DNA from: Sabellastarte sp. h YS-2021
Taxonomy: Eukaryota > Annelida > Polychaeta > Sabellida > Sabellidae
DNA: 64,000 nucleotides
Direction: 5' to 3'
NCBI GenBank assembly: GCA_964017235.1
Contig: OZ024936.1
Location: 93,098,537 to 93,162,536, forward strand
Part shown: positions 1 through 12,000 of the stretch, one piece after another
How the letters are laid out: every line of letters begins with the position of its first letter
Numbering within the stretch: the first letter of the stretch is position 1
The notes under the pieces: generated by a model
Databases searched by the model: none
What the model saw: only the letters and a program-made list of their open reading frames with translations
Told to the model about the DNA's origin: nothing
Translations under genes and position numbers: made by a program

Positions 1-27
1 CCATGTCATGGTAAATCCACTGAAACT

Positions 28-200
28 GTGATGAACTCTGAGAAAGGTAATATTGATATTGTTATCAATAATACTACAGTTAAGGCTTTGGTGGGCACTG
101 GTGCATCTGTGTCCTGTATTGAGCCAAGTGCATACCAATCATTAGGTTTAAATACCCTAGCTTTAAGTGAACCTAACCTGATTGATACTATCCCATGCAG
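28..200 (+). pseudogene. Retropepsin-like aspartic protease fragment (gypsy pol)
   Basis: The reading frame gives a strand-loop of the retropepsin type (VKALVGTGASVSCIEPSAY). In active family members the loop reads D-T/S-G-A. Here the catalytic Asp position is Gly (GTGA), so the protease would be inactive even if translated. The frame is lost shortly afterwards and passes into stops before the reverse transcriptase region. This is a remnant of the polyprotein maturation protease of the element. Confidence 0.65.
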
Positions 201-811
201 GTGGTGGAATATTACATACAATAGGGATTGTTCAAGTTCCATTCACCTTTGTAGGATCATCTTTTCACCCACAAGTGTTATGTTGTTGATGAGGTCTCTT
301 TCACTGTTATTCTTGGAAGGGACTTCCTTCAAGCTTGTAAAACTGACATTTCTGTGAAAAATAACACCCCCACAGCTTTTAGCAACACTGACTCTGTACA
401 CAATATATATATAGTCTCACACACAAAACATCAGTTTGGAACAACAACCTCTGATATATCTATTCCTCCAGGATGTGAGCTAATCATTCCAATGAAAACA
501 AAAGGTACATGAACCATTTTCTATTTTTGGCAGAACCATTGCAATGGTTCATGATAAAGCATTATCTAGCAAGTGCAAAATGTGTTGTACAGGTCACTGA
601 TAAGAGTATAGTTTTCAGACTGTGCAATACAACAGATTTGCCAATTACCTTGAATAAGGTACTACAGTAGCCCTCCTTACTCCCATTTGTTCTGATAACA
701 TTCTCACAGTATTTGAATTTCAGAGTGTTGCTGGTGTGCATACTGAAAAAGCCAAGTCTCAAAAACTCAATCAAAAACACATTGACACTGCAAGATCTTT
801 AGGTACTGATT

Positions 812-1623
812 TTGTCCAAGTCATCTCAATTTCAGTTACTTGCATTCATAGGAAAACACAGGGCTGTCTTTGCTAAAGATTCCACTGAATTAGTGAGTGC
901 TGATCTTTATCACCACACCATCCACACCGGTGGTGCTGTTCCTGTAAGAAGTGCTCCATACAAAGCATCCCTAGACTTGCTGATGTCGTTGAGGATCATG
1001 TTGATACCATGTTACATTCAAATCTAGTTAAACCTTCTACATCAGAATGGGTTAGTCCAGTTGTATTAGTCAAAAAAGAAAAATGGAGACTTCCTCTTTA
1101 CAGTCAACTATAGGAAGTTAAATAAGGTTACTGAAAGTCTCATGTCAGTTATCCCTAGATTTTGAGATATAGTTGATGCCGTATCAGAAGCCAAACCAAG
1201 ACTCGTTTCAGTTCTTGATCTAGCCGGTGGATTATGGCAGATCCCCTGGATCCAGTTACAAAACACAAGACAGCCTTTGTTACAAGAAGTGGGGTTTATC
1301 AATTCAATTGTCTTCCCTGTAGATTATAAAATGCACCAATGGCCCTTTCTATAGTCATGAATGAGGTCTTGCGTGGCATTAATTGGAAATATGCCCTGGT
1401 TTATACAGATAACATTATCATCTTTAGTTCATTTGAAGAGCATTTACTTCATCTTGGCAGTGTATTCACTAGGGTGATCCAAGCTAAATTCAAACTTCAG
1501 CCGGCTAAGTGTCTCTTTGCAATGCCCAAAGTACCCTATTTAGGTCACATCAATGACAAAGGAACCGCCACTGATCCTGATAAAAAGCTGTGGAAACATT
1601 TCTTGTTCCAAAACAAAGACTGA
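812..1623 (+). pseudogene. Reverse transcriptase domain of gypsy element, frame-broken
   Basis: Three-frame reading shows the RT landmarks in order: the N-terminal PVRSAPYKAS segment, then SEWVSPVVLVKKE, then the palm motif around VSVLDLAGGLWQIP (the first catalytic Asp region), and finally ALVYTDNIIIFSS where active copies have Y-V/I-D-D. The second Asp of that catalytic pair is Asn here. At least three frame changes and one internal stop separate the pieces. The long open segment at 1,339-1,623 covers the end of the palm and the connection (PAKCLFAMPKVPYLGHI). It is non-functional. Confidence 0.8.
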
Positions 1624-1689
1624 TATCAAAAGTTTCTGACGACACTGCAATGACTACAGAAAGTTTATTAAGGCCTTCTCTCACACATC

Positions 1690-2185
1690 CACTCATCTCA
1701 TGCAGCTACTGAAGAAAGATAACCCATTCCAATGGACTGATGTCAGAAAGCATTCCAAACACTGAAAGCTTCACTCATCACAGTCCCGTACTCATGTTTT
1801 CAAATTTTAAAGCCTATCATCCTGTATAAAGATGTCTCAGACTATGTCATAGGGTACATCTTAGGATAGCTAGATGATCAAGGCAAGGAATGTGTCATAG
1901 TATATGGTGGAAGAGCCATCAATGAAGCTGAACGTCAGTAGGGGAATAACAGATATAGAAGAACTAGCCTTGGTAGATGGAGTTACTACACGGTGTACTA
2001 AACAGGGCAGCCTTTCACACTGTATACAGGCTACTTTGCACTGAAAAGCCTCCAGCTTCCAAAACAACATTGTGCCAGAAGGCAACAGTGATATGACTTC
2101 CTTCAAGGATTCCAGTACAACATTATTCACAAACGTGGCAGAAAGCACAACAATGCAGATGCAATGTCTAGAAGACCATATGTGG
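1690..2185 (+). pseudogene. RNase H-like region of gypsy element
   Basis: Several short pieces in different frames resemble the gypsy RNase H: a QLLKKDNPFQW segment, a Lys/Leu-rich FALKSLQLPK segment, and the conserved C-terminal tail HKRGRKHNNADAMSRRPY at about 2,130-2,180. That tail is a strong marker for the RNase H/integrase junction in Ty3/gypsy polyproteins. Frames are broken throughout. Confidence 0.6.
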
Positions 2186-2401
2186 ATACCCCAGTTAACC
2201 TTACAGATCCTGAACCCAACATATTTCCACTAGTCTCAGCAATCGATGTCACTGATGCACTCAATGAACAACACATTGTCTCTGCTTAGATTTCTGCACC
2301 TTTGCATCAAGAACAGCTGAAAGATCACAGCCTGGGCCCCCTTATCCAGTGTTTGGAAAAAAGGCATTTTACCAGATGATGCCAAAATAACAAAAGTCAT
2401 C

Positions 2402-3300
2402 TTGAACACTTGTGCTGAATATGAACTACAAGATTGTGTTCTGGTGAAGCAATATGTACCCCCAGGTAAAACACCTAAAGAAGGCAGAATCATCAAACAG
2501 CTGAAGGTTCCTTCAACACTGAGGGACACACTTTTAAAATCATGTCATGATGATTTACCAGGTGGACACCAAGATTATAAGAAAACATTTGAAAGACTGA
2601 AGCTCAAGTATTAGTGGCATTCTATGAGTAAGGTTAGATTTAGATTTATTTGTTGTTTCACATCGTGTTCAACAGCCTGGGTCATATTGTGATGGGTAGT
2701 TTACAGGTGAAGGAAACCAGTGCATACTGCATTGTTAACCACCAGGCATCGGCAAGTAACTACCAGCTTTCCAACATGAAGTGCCTGGCCTGAAATTTTA
2801 ACCGGCGGCCTCAGATGTTGGAGGCGAGAACTCTAACCACTACACCACGGAGCCCCTCTTAGTAAGGACACAAAATTTTATATTGATTCTTGAGATGTTT
2901 GCCAAAAGAACACAAAGACTTTACAACAGCTATAAAGCACCACTCCAACCACCACATGAAAGATTTCATCGCCTTCATATGGATTTTCTGGGATATTTGA
3001 CCAAACTCAGTGAAGGACACAAGTATATCCTTTTTGTTGTGCATGCCTTTTCCAAGTGGCCACAGGCTTTCCCATTGAAATCAACTGAAGTAAGTGAAGT
3101 TGCACGTATACTGTATGATGAAATAATCTGCAGATACAGTGCCTCATCATCAATTCTTACTGACAGAGGACAAAACTTCATGAGCAATCTCATCAAAGAG
3201 CTTTGTAATATCTTCAGTATCACCAAGCTCCAGACAAATTCCTACCATAAACAGACCAATGCAACATGTGAAAGAATGAATGGATCTATACTATAAGGCT
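2402..3300 (+). pseudogene. Integrase of gypsy element, split by a SINE
   Basis: The zinc-binding N-terminal part lies at 2,402-2,633 (two His visible, SCHDDLPGGHQDYKK). It resumes after the SINE at about 2,861 with VCQKNTKT, where the first Cys of the C-x2-C pair is now a stop. The catalytic core (2,883-3,296) is still open and keeps the DDE residues: Asp in RLHMDFLGYLT, Asp in SILTDRGQNF and Glu in CERMNGS. Downstream a TSATQS-TPYSLPF segment and the GPY motif follow in other frames. The core is the best preserved piece of the element but could not work alone. Confidence 0.8.
2634..2860 (-). mobile_element. tRNA-derived SINE (family S1) inserted in integrase
   Basis: A copy in reverse orientation interrupts the gypsy integrase. 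It is flanked by a 7-bp target duplication AGTAAGG (2,627-2,633 and 2,861-2,867). The right end holds the tRNA-like head (a tract reading GTGGTTAGAG on the - strand) and the left end holds the AT-rich TTTATTT tail. It is diverged from the younger copies at 29.9 and 32.9 kb. Confidence 0.75.
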
Positions 3301-3710
3301 TATGCTCATATTGCAACCAACATAACACTGATTGGCATCTTACGCTGGCATATAGAACATCTGCAACCCAATCCACAAAGTGCACACCTTATTCCTTGCC
3401 CTTTGTGAAAAAATGTGGATTCCCAATTGATGTATCACTACTACCCCAAACAAAGGTCTCCACAACACCTCATGAACATTTGCATTTACTATCAACAGAA
3501 GACTGAAACTTATTCCAATCTGGCTGAAGAAAACATAGCGACAGCTCAAAAGTCTTCTAAGACTTGCTATGACAAGACAGCTAAAGTTCCCAAATATGAT
3601 ACTAGTTCTTTCGTATAACTCAGAAACAATCATGTAACTCTTGGTCGCTCCAGCAAACTTGAACCCAAATGGATTGGACCTTACTAAATAGTAGACAAAA
3701 AACACCAACA

Positions 3711-4370
3711 CATATCTTCTTCGTCAGAGGAACATTCATAAGCTTCTCAGAAATAGAGCACATGCTGACAGACTTCGACTATATAAGGATCAGAAGATCC
3801 GACAGTTCATGCCCACAACCCCTTTCACTTTACATGAACCTCAACAAAACTAACCTTCACAGTCACAAAGCCCAAATTACTCCCCTGTTTCTCTTGCCAA
3901 TGAAAGTGTTTCCAAATGCAAACGATCCAATGGCATTACATGGTAATATGTAAGAGTAAGAGACCAAAAGTACAGACAGTGGGTACAACAGGATTGTGTG
4001 ACTGAATCTTTGTGCACACAATTCCATGTCAAGAAGACCATGCAAGGTAAAAGTAGGAAAAGGAAATAATAGCTTACATCTAGGAAAAGAATTGCATATT
4101 CAGACTGCATTTACATCTCTACAGGTTGACATATTGGCTTGAAGATTAACCTAAATGTAATATCAAGTCTAACTAGACAGAAGGTTTTTGGACACAAAAA
4201 AGCGTCCCTACAGCTTTTAAGTTTTATATAAAATGCTAAAGAATTAATGCGAAGAGGTAAATGTTATTCGTAAAGAGAAATTCTCCCAAAAGGACCATGT
4301 TAGGGTTACAGGAGTGACCTTAAAACGAAAAAAGCAACCAGTGCCTGTCAACAGGTTCTCTATCAGCTGA
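3711..4370. other. Non-coding stretch, nothing recognised
   Basis: This lies between the end of the recognisable gypsy integrase and the 147-bp tandem array. Short ORFs occur on both strands without recognisable similarity or codon structure. It may hold the 3' end of the gypsy element, but I could not pair any LTR. Confidence 0.4.
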
Positions 4371-4374
4371 CTGT

Positions 4375-6130
4375 GTTTTCAGCTGCAAAGTAGAAGCACG
4401 TTTAGGTTTGGCAGTGCTTGTTTCACCTTGAAGGAGAGGCCCATGGTTAAATCCGACCACACCAAAAGATTGCCAGCCCATGATTTTATAAATGTTGATA
4501 TACCGTCCCAAACCTCTAGGACCAATAATAAATGAATTATAAGCACTTATAAGTTTGGCTATCCTCGTTTGACATTGAACGAGGGGCCCAAGGTCACTCC
4601 AGAAGATTTCCAGGACATGTTTTCCTATATGTTGGTATGCCATGCCAAATCTCTAGGACCAATGATAAGCGAGTTATAAGCACTTTTAAATTTGGCTATG
4701 CTCATTTGACCTTGACGGAGAGGTCCAAGTTCAAATCCGACCACATCAGAAGATTCTCAGCCCATGATTTCCTACATGTTGATATACCATCCCAAACCTG
4801 TAAGACCAATAATGAGCGAGTTATAAGCACTTCTAAGTTTGGTTATGCTCGTTTGACCTTGAAGGAGAGGCCCAAGGTCAAATCCGATCACACCAGAAGA
4901 TTCTTAGCCCATGATTCCCCATATGTTGGTTTACATTCCCAAATCTCTAGGACCAATAATAAGTGAGTTATAAGTACTCTTCAGTTTGGCTATACTCGTT
5001 TGACCTTGAAGGAGAGGCCCAAGGTCAAATTCGACCACACCAGAAGATTCCAAGCCCATGATTTCCTACGGGTTGGTTTACCATCCCAAACCTCTAAGAC
5101 AAATAATAAGAGAGTTATAAGCACTTTTAAGTTTGGCTATCCTCGTTTGACCTTGAACAAGGGACCCAAGGTCAAATCTGACCACTCCAGAAGATTTCCA
5201 GCTTATTATTTCCTATATGTTGGTATGCCATGCCAAACCTCTAGGACCAATGATAAGCGAGTTATAAGCACTTTTAAGTTTGACTATGCTCACTTGACCT
5301 TGAAGGAGAGGCCCAAGTTCAAATCCGACCACACTAAAAGATTCCCAGGCCATGATTTCCTATACATTGGTATACCATCCCAAACCTCTAGGACCAATAA
5401 TAAGCGAGTTATAAGCACTTTTAAGTTTGGCTGTCCTCGTTTGACCTTGAACAAGGGGCCCAAGGTCAAATCTGACCTGCTCATTATTTCCTATATGTTG
5501 GTATGCCATGCCAAACCTCTAGGACCAATGATAAGCGAGTTATAAGCACCTTTAAGTTTGTCCCGTTTGACCTTGAAGGAGAGGCCCAAGGTCAAATCCG
5601 ACCACACCAGAAGATTCCCAGCCCATGATTTCCTACATGTTGGTTTACCATCCCAAACCTCTAAGACTAATAATAAGAGAGTTATAAGCACTTTGATGTT
5701 TGGCTATCCTCATTTGACCTTGCAGAAGAGACCCAAGGTCAAATCTGACCACACCAAAATTTTCCCAGCCCATGACTTCCTATATGTTGGTATACTATCC
5801 CAAACCTCTAGGACCAATAATAAGCGAGTTATAAGTACTTTTAAGTTTGGCTATCCTCGTTTAACCTTGAACAAGGGGCCCAAGGTCAAATCTGAGCACA
5901 CCAGAAGATTCCCAGCACATGATTTCCTATATGTTGGTATACCATCCAAAACCTCTAAGACCAATAATAAGCGAGTTATAAGTACTTTTAAGTTTGGCTA
6001 TCCTCGTTTGACCTTGAACAAGGGGCCCAAGGTCAAATCTGAGCACACCAGAAGATTCCCAGCACATGATTTCCTATATGTTGGTATACCATCCAAAACT
6101 TCTAGGACCAATAATAAGAGAGTTCAAGGC
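4375..6130 (+). repeat. 147-bp tandem repeat array, about 12 copies
   Basis: The marker GAGTTATAAGCAC recurs at 4,671, 4,818, 4,965, 5,112, 5,259, 5,406, 5,537, 5,679, 5,826 and 5,973, with diverged versions at 4,534 and 6,120. Nearly every interval is exactly 147 bp; the exceptions, 137, 131 and 142, come from small deletions. Each unit contains a GACCTTGAA..AAGGTCAAA segment. Because 147 is 3 x 49, open frames with a 49-residue repeat run across the array (for example 4,637-4,966 and 5,558-6,154). These are by-products of the period and I do not treat them as genes. Two alternating monomer types (ending in GGTATGCCATGCC or GGTATACCATCCC) suggest a higher-order structure. Confidence 0.95.
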
Positions 6131-8003
6131 TTCATCTTAGCAAATTATTTATGAACTGATAATCAAGCGCCTGTCAATTGGTCAAATATGGCCCAATTGA
6201 TCCCAATATTGATTGGCGCCTAGATTCTTCTGTCAGGAATAAGCATACCAAATTTAGTTGACCCACACCTGGTATTTTCTGAGGAAATCTAGTGAAAAAG
6301 AACTAAGTTTTTTGGAATTTTGATAATGTGACCTTGATGAAGGTCAAAGGTCAAATTTATGCCTGTCAAAAAATTTCCCCACGCCTATAGAAGACAACTG
6401 CCACATATCATTTGGATAGGCCTAATAACAAGGGAGATATTCAAGGGAGACGATAATGCGGCGGCTGACTGAAAACTGGGCGTGAAACCAATAAGCATCC
6501 CCTTTTCAAGGGACACTTAATTATCTTTGTAATTCTCTTATTATACTGCAACCTTCTATTTGCTAGTGTATTTTTTTCTAAATTCAAATTTAGCCATGGA
6601 AATTTTTCGGGTATTTTTCTTTTATGGCTTTGCATTGTTTCACTACAAATATGAATAACATGTTCCTTGCTGTAACATACCCTTTCTCAAACAACCAATA
6701 TCTTCTATTTATAGTCAAACAATTATGTCCAACCACGTGGATCATCACCTTGATGAAGTTATACAACATTTAAAGGCTAGCATGAAACAAATTGATCTCA
6801 TTCTGCCCACATCAAAGATAGCAAACCCCCACATCCCCAAGTATGTCACAAGGGTACTTTTACCTTTTGGTACTGCTACAGTGAAAGATCTGGATACTCT
6901 CAGAAAACATATGAATGCAATGTTAGCTCAAGAAAACACAGTTGTTAAGGATTTTACAACTAAGGATCAACCATGAAGAACTTAAACTCTTCACTCAGAG
7001 CACAAAATCTTTATTGCAATCACTTTTCACCAACATGCATGCAGTTTATATGCCAATCTGCACTTCTTCTGACTACTGAGTTAACCAACCTATACAATGG
7101 CCTTCACTGATTTCTCCACTAGTACTGTCACAAACCCGGAACAGTATTTAGTCTGACCTCACTGTGTCTCACCCACAGTTCCACCTTGTTCACAAAGACC
7201 TTACATATTATTGCACCAGGTCTCCGGTTGTCTTCAAAAGACACTTGAACTTATCGTCATCACTCTAAAGATACCAGTTTCCATGACTAAAGGCTTATTC
7301 ACCTTATTCCAAGTTACTACATTTCCTGTTCCACTCCACCAAACAACCACACACACCACATAGATTTCCAAAGTCCATCCTTATTTCAAAAAATCAGCAA
7401 GAGTTCTTTCAAATGAATGTGGATATGTTTCAATAGTCTTCAGGTGATACACTTAAGCATTGCCCAGCACTTCTTCAACAACAATCCTCAAAAAATCCAA
7501 CATGCCTATACCTTCAAATACACTAACCCAAATACCTCAACCTCACTTTTCCTTAAATATTGATCTTGAAATTGTTTCCTTAATACTACACTCTCTTTCT
7601 TTTCTGGCCATATTGTGTACACTTGAGAAAGACCCTTTGACTTCATTGTATCAGTTTTTCTGTGATCCTAGCAGAGACCTCAGATGTTGGATCATGGTCA
7701 ATTTTAGAGTAAAATTTTTGATCCAATACTTGTCTATATCCTTCCCTAAGGTAGTCATCAGTACTCATGATTAGTAAGATTATTGTCTCTAATTTTGGGC
7801 AATTAACAATGAAGTAAATTAATTTTGAAAGCCATTTTGAAACTTTTTATTGATATATGAGTGTTGTTTGATAACTAATTACTCAACTTCACTTAATTAC
7901 TCATCAGGTCATACGTTTCTCCGATTTTACTACCTTAATTACAATATATATTATTTCCACCATTCAGAGTATCACCAAGCAAGTTCATAGTTAAGGAGAT
8001 AGA
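6131..8003. other. Non-coding stretch with one unrecognised short ORF
   Basis: No gene is recognised. At 6,330-6,450 lies a diverged single unit related to the 147-bp repeat (GACCTTGATGAAGGTCAAAG). An 83-codon ORF at 6,725-6,976 (+) encodes a hydrophilic, partly helical peptide starting MSNHVDHHLDEVIQHLKAS. I do not recognise it, and it could be a remnant of a retroelement gag. The rest is AT-rich. Confidence 0.4.
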
Positions 8004-8152
8004 AATTGCCCTTGTATTAAAGTAACCACTGTATTTCATAGTATGTCCTTGTATTAGAGTGACCAGGATATTTTATTGTATGTCCTTGTATTACAGTAAC
8101 CAATATATTTTATAGTATGTCCTTGTATTACAGTGACCAGGATATTTTATTG
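8004..8152 (+). repeat. 37-bp minisatellite, 4 units
   Basis: The segment GTATGTCCTTGTATTA starts at 8,041, 8,078 and 8,115, exactly 37 bp apart, with a more diverged unit before it at about 8,004. Each unit continues with a variant of GAGTGACCAGGATATTTTAT. Confidence 0.9.
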
Positions 8153-8619
8153 CCGGGGCTACTTGTGTGTTATAGTGGTTAACAAATGGAAAAGGTTTTT
8201 ACATATATCACAAGACATGCTAACAAGGAGAGAACCAATGAGGAAATATAGACTCGATATCCAGGTGGTAATTGTTCCCCACTTAAGAGGGAAGGAGGAC
8301 ATTAAATCTAGTTCGTCACAAAAACTTTTAACCTGGTCCATAACTTCTAAACCCTTTCATGGATTTTCACCAAGTTTGGTGGAGTGGTGTGTACCAAAGA
8401 TATCTACAATTCAGCCAGTTTTCAGCCAGATATCTTGAATGTGCTATAGACTTAACCTTTTGCCAGATTTTTTATATGGATTATTTTTATATTTTTTGTA
8501 AAGTCAATAGTTTACTTCCCGCTGTACATTTTTCAGGACAGAAACTTACAGCCAAGAACCATTGATGGCTATGGATCAACCATTGCTGACAAACTAGGGA
8601 AATTCTCCCATTAATGTCA

Positions 8620-8995
8620 GCAAAGATGACTTGGATTGTCTCTTGGATAGGTTCCACAGAGACAGACCCAAAGGTCGGAGGGACATCCCCTCCTGGAACC
8701 TCTCCCTGGAGTTGCACCAGATGACAAAGGCTCTGTGTGAACTCTTTGAAGCATTTGACCTTCAACACTGTTTTCCTTTTGGCCTTGAGTTCCGGCAAAT
8801 GGAGAAGTGAGATCCATGCTTGGCAGAAAGAGAGCCTCAGACATCAGTGAGACTGGTCAAAGGTGCCTTTGTATCCCTCACCCAACTTTCTCTCGAAGAA
8901 CCAGCTGGATCAGAGAGGGTCAAGACAGTTATACCAGCCATGGCCTCAACTCCGGATAAGTCACTCTTTGGACCTGGTCAGCTGTCTTGCATAAA
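8620..8995 (+). pseudogene. DIRS-type tyrosine recombinase fragment
   Basis: Two + strand frames together give the N-terminal half of a DIRS tyrosine recombinase catalytic domain. First comes DIPSWNLSLELHQMTKALCE; then, after a frame change near 8,760, VFLLALSSGKWRSEIHAW, which carries the first catalytic Arg region (SGKxRSE in the family). LYPSPNFLSKNQ and a PAMASTPDKSL segment follow. The domain stops at about 8,990, before the H-x-x-R and Tyr part. It faces the gag fragment that begins just to its right on the other strand, so the junction is a rearrangement. It is non-functional. Confidence 0.6.
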
Positions 8996-9039
8996 CTGGA
9001 GCATTTATACAATAATTGTCACTTATAGGATAGCTGACC

Positions 9040-12000
9040 CTTGGCAGTTCATGGTGAGTAGTGAGATGCTTTCCCCTTGCTTCTCTTTCCTTGGCCACAC
9101 ACCCCAATGTTCATCCAGTCTGGTTTGTCTGATCTCTTACTGTCTGGATGTTTCTCTGGATGCTCATAAGAGCGGTAACGACCTTTATCATGAGATGAGA
9201 TGGAGTGAGTTTTTCCCTTACTTTCAAAGTTCGCAATGTCCTCAGCACTGTGGGAACAACATGGCCATCTGCAGTAGAGCAGTTCTTAAGGCAGCAAGGG
9301 TGTCGGGTTTGATGCCAGTTTTCAGATGTGAGAGGTAGGAGTCCTACCTAGTTAAAGGAGATAAGAAAAGAAAATTTATGAAACCAAAGTACTATATCCC
9401 CACAACTTGTTTTATGAAGTGAAACACATTTATAAAGCTCTTTCTGGAAGAGAGTACACAATGCAGCAGATAATTAGGTTTTTATCTCCACTGCAGAAAA
9501 TGTGTGTACACTTCTGTGTGAAATCTCTCCTCAGTTGAACTAGGTCACTGCAGATACTGCACAATGATCCTGTTTATCACAGTACACAGCTCTACACTTC
9601 CCCTTTCTTGTGTTTTAACAAAAATTAAAGCTAATATACAAGTTTTATGTAACAGTTGAAAATTGAAAAAACTCTTTGGGCCCATATAACTTTTGAGTCC
9701 TTTTTAATTAAAACTACAAATATAATTTCTGATAAGGCATATAGTCAAACTAACTTAATTTATGGAGGTTTAAATCTTTGTTATTTTGAACCACAGAAAT
9801 CTTCTAATACATTTCATGAAACAGATTTGGAAAGTAGTCAAGATAATAATCCCCAGCTGATTTATTTATGGCACAAAGAGAAGGAAGTAAAATTTATATA
9901 AAGTAAAATTTAGTAAAATTTTTACTTCAGTTTTGTAAACATCACTTTTAGTTGTACATTTAAAGGCCTTTATGGACAAGGGTAACAGCTTTGTCCATTA
10001 CTAGTCTGATCATTTCTTGTTCAATAATAATTCCAATATGTAAAAAATAATTGGGCTGGCTCCACATGAAGTCACTAGTTCCCATGTAGTTTATATCTGA
10101 AGGCAGCAGAGGTAGATAAGTAGGGTTTAAATGGATGATAATTAGGAATCTAAGTAATCATGGTAATTTGTTTTTTTCCTGTTTAACCCCAATTTAAATG
10201 GCTATAACTTCTTATTTCTGATCCAATTTTTATAATCTGTTCACCACTGTGTTTAATTTAATAAGTTGAACTCGATCATAAATGTGGTTCTTCTATGACC
10301 TTTCAACACAGATATGAACTATTTCTTAAAAACAAGCTCTCACCTGTGGACATGTATTGATATTAAAGTGGCAGAATTTTCATCTAATGATATTGCCAAA
10401 TGTGACATTTTTGATGAAATAACATTACACCAACATACAATTTTAATATCATAACAACATTTTGAAAATTTATTTTTTCAAATTTCAAATTGACTGCTTA
10501 ACAAAAAATCTGTATTTATTGCTACCACAAACCAGAATATACAGTTGTAAATCCATCATTAATAGTAGCCCAGCCACTTCCTAAAAAATTATAATGTAGA
10601 TATTCAAATAAATATCCCCTTTTAATAAACTTGGTGCAATTAACATAAAATACTATCACAAGTCTAAACTGAAAATGTCTGACCTGAATATGATGATTTG
10701 CTCATATCATTCATAAATAATTAGTTGGTTATTAATGGATACAACCCTTTATGAGACCTAGAACTTACTAGTTCTGAAATTTTATTTGGAGCATCAGGAC
10801 TAAAACAGTGATAATATAGCCTTAAACAGGTGTATTTTCATCCTTTTTCTATTATATTACAACTTGTTTTCAATTTATTTTTCAAAAACAGTACATCTTT
10901 CTTGATGAAGTTTAAATTATTTTCAAGACAGCTTTATAAACTAACTTTAAACAGAATGTAGAAAAGTTTAAAGTCTGATTAAGATATTACATTTTTCCCA
11001 ACGGGATATGTAACCTTTTAATGTGAAAGTGATAAAACTATGAAAGTATTGCCTTAAAATGTGTATCTTTTCACAGCTAGTGTGTGAGAGGCTGTCAAAA
11101 GTGACCTCATTTCCCCCTCCTTGCCAGTTGTGTGTGGAGAGAGGAACTGTTTATCAGAGTGGAGATAAAAAGCTGTGTATTGCATATAACACTGCCTGCT
11201 GGGAGGTGTTTTTTGTGCATTCATCACAACTCCCTGTATACTTTCAAATATATTCAAGTTAATTTCTTTGCCTATATCCTTTAAGGTGAAGTTAGCCATA
11301 GAAACAAATACAAAGTCACTGAGGTGCTCCATTGTCTTGGCCATGGCTTGACTAATGCTGGCGTTAAAGTCTATCAGGTACTCAAGTTCATCGATTGCAG
11401 CTGACACCTTTCCAACAGATTTCCCCTTGCTGTGATCAGAACAGACTGCCTTGATTTGAGTCTGCATGCTCTCCTGTACTTTATAGAGGCACTGGTTGAA
11501 ACCAGCAGCCTGGTTACAGATGACGCTGGCCTCATGTGCAGATTTCTCGCATCTTCTGAGGCTCTCCTGAGAGATCTGTCGTGATGCTGGAGGAGTTGAG
11601 GGAATACCGGCTGACATGGCTATCTGACTGTAGCTGCTGTTAAGGAGCATCAGACTTCATAAAGACAAAGATGAAGAACTGGGGTTGTCCTGTTGGTCGG
11701 TGTGTAAACCATACCACTTCCTGCGACTTGGCTGGTTGGATGAACTAGTCTTTGAGAAGGCCAGCAGCTTCAGAGCTGCCGAAAGTGTATCCCTCCATTA
11801 AAGTGATATTCAGCTTGCTGAATTTCTTGCAAAGGGATTAATCAATGGACATAGAGACCAACACTTGGAGTAGCAGTGTCCATATCAGAGATGTGCGACC
11901 AACCAATGAACAACTGGATCCCCCTCACAGTTTATCTGTAGGTTTGTTCCTCAGAGAGGGTCTGTGACAGTGATATTTTGATCCTAGTTGGACAACTCAT

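Larger units (their letters stand above)
1..3710 (+). mobile_element. Ty3/gypsy-like LTR retrotransposon, decayed pol region
   Basis: The segment runs in the normal Ty3/gypsy pol order: protease, reverse transcriptase, RNase H, integrase. All are on the + strand but spread over several frames with many stops. It is cut at the left window edge, so gag and the 5' LTR are not visible, and I found no 3' LTR downstream. A SINE splits the integrase. After the integrase core there is a recognisable C-terminal stretch with a GPY-type motif (WIGPY, near 3,670-3,690), which is typical of Ty3/gypsy integrases. The element is an old, non-functional copy. Confidence 0.8.

Noticed and set aside
4375-6130. 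CRISPR-like array
   Set aside because: The units are contiguous 147-bp monomers without unique spacers, in a eukaryotic genome.
4637-6154. Long ORFs encoding a 49-residue repeat protein
   Set aside because: They follow from the 147-bp period (3 x 49). The - strand is also partly open in the same array, and indel copies break the frame freely.
11059-11262. Short Cys-containing ORF on +
   Set aside because: It lies within the end of the TTAA transposon, antisense to the run-on of the gag frame.
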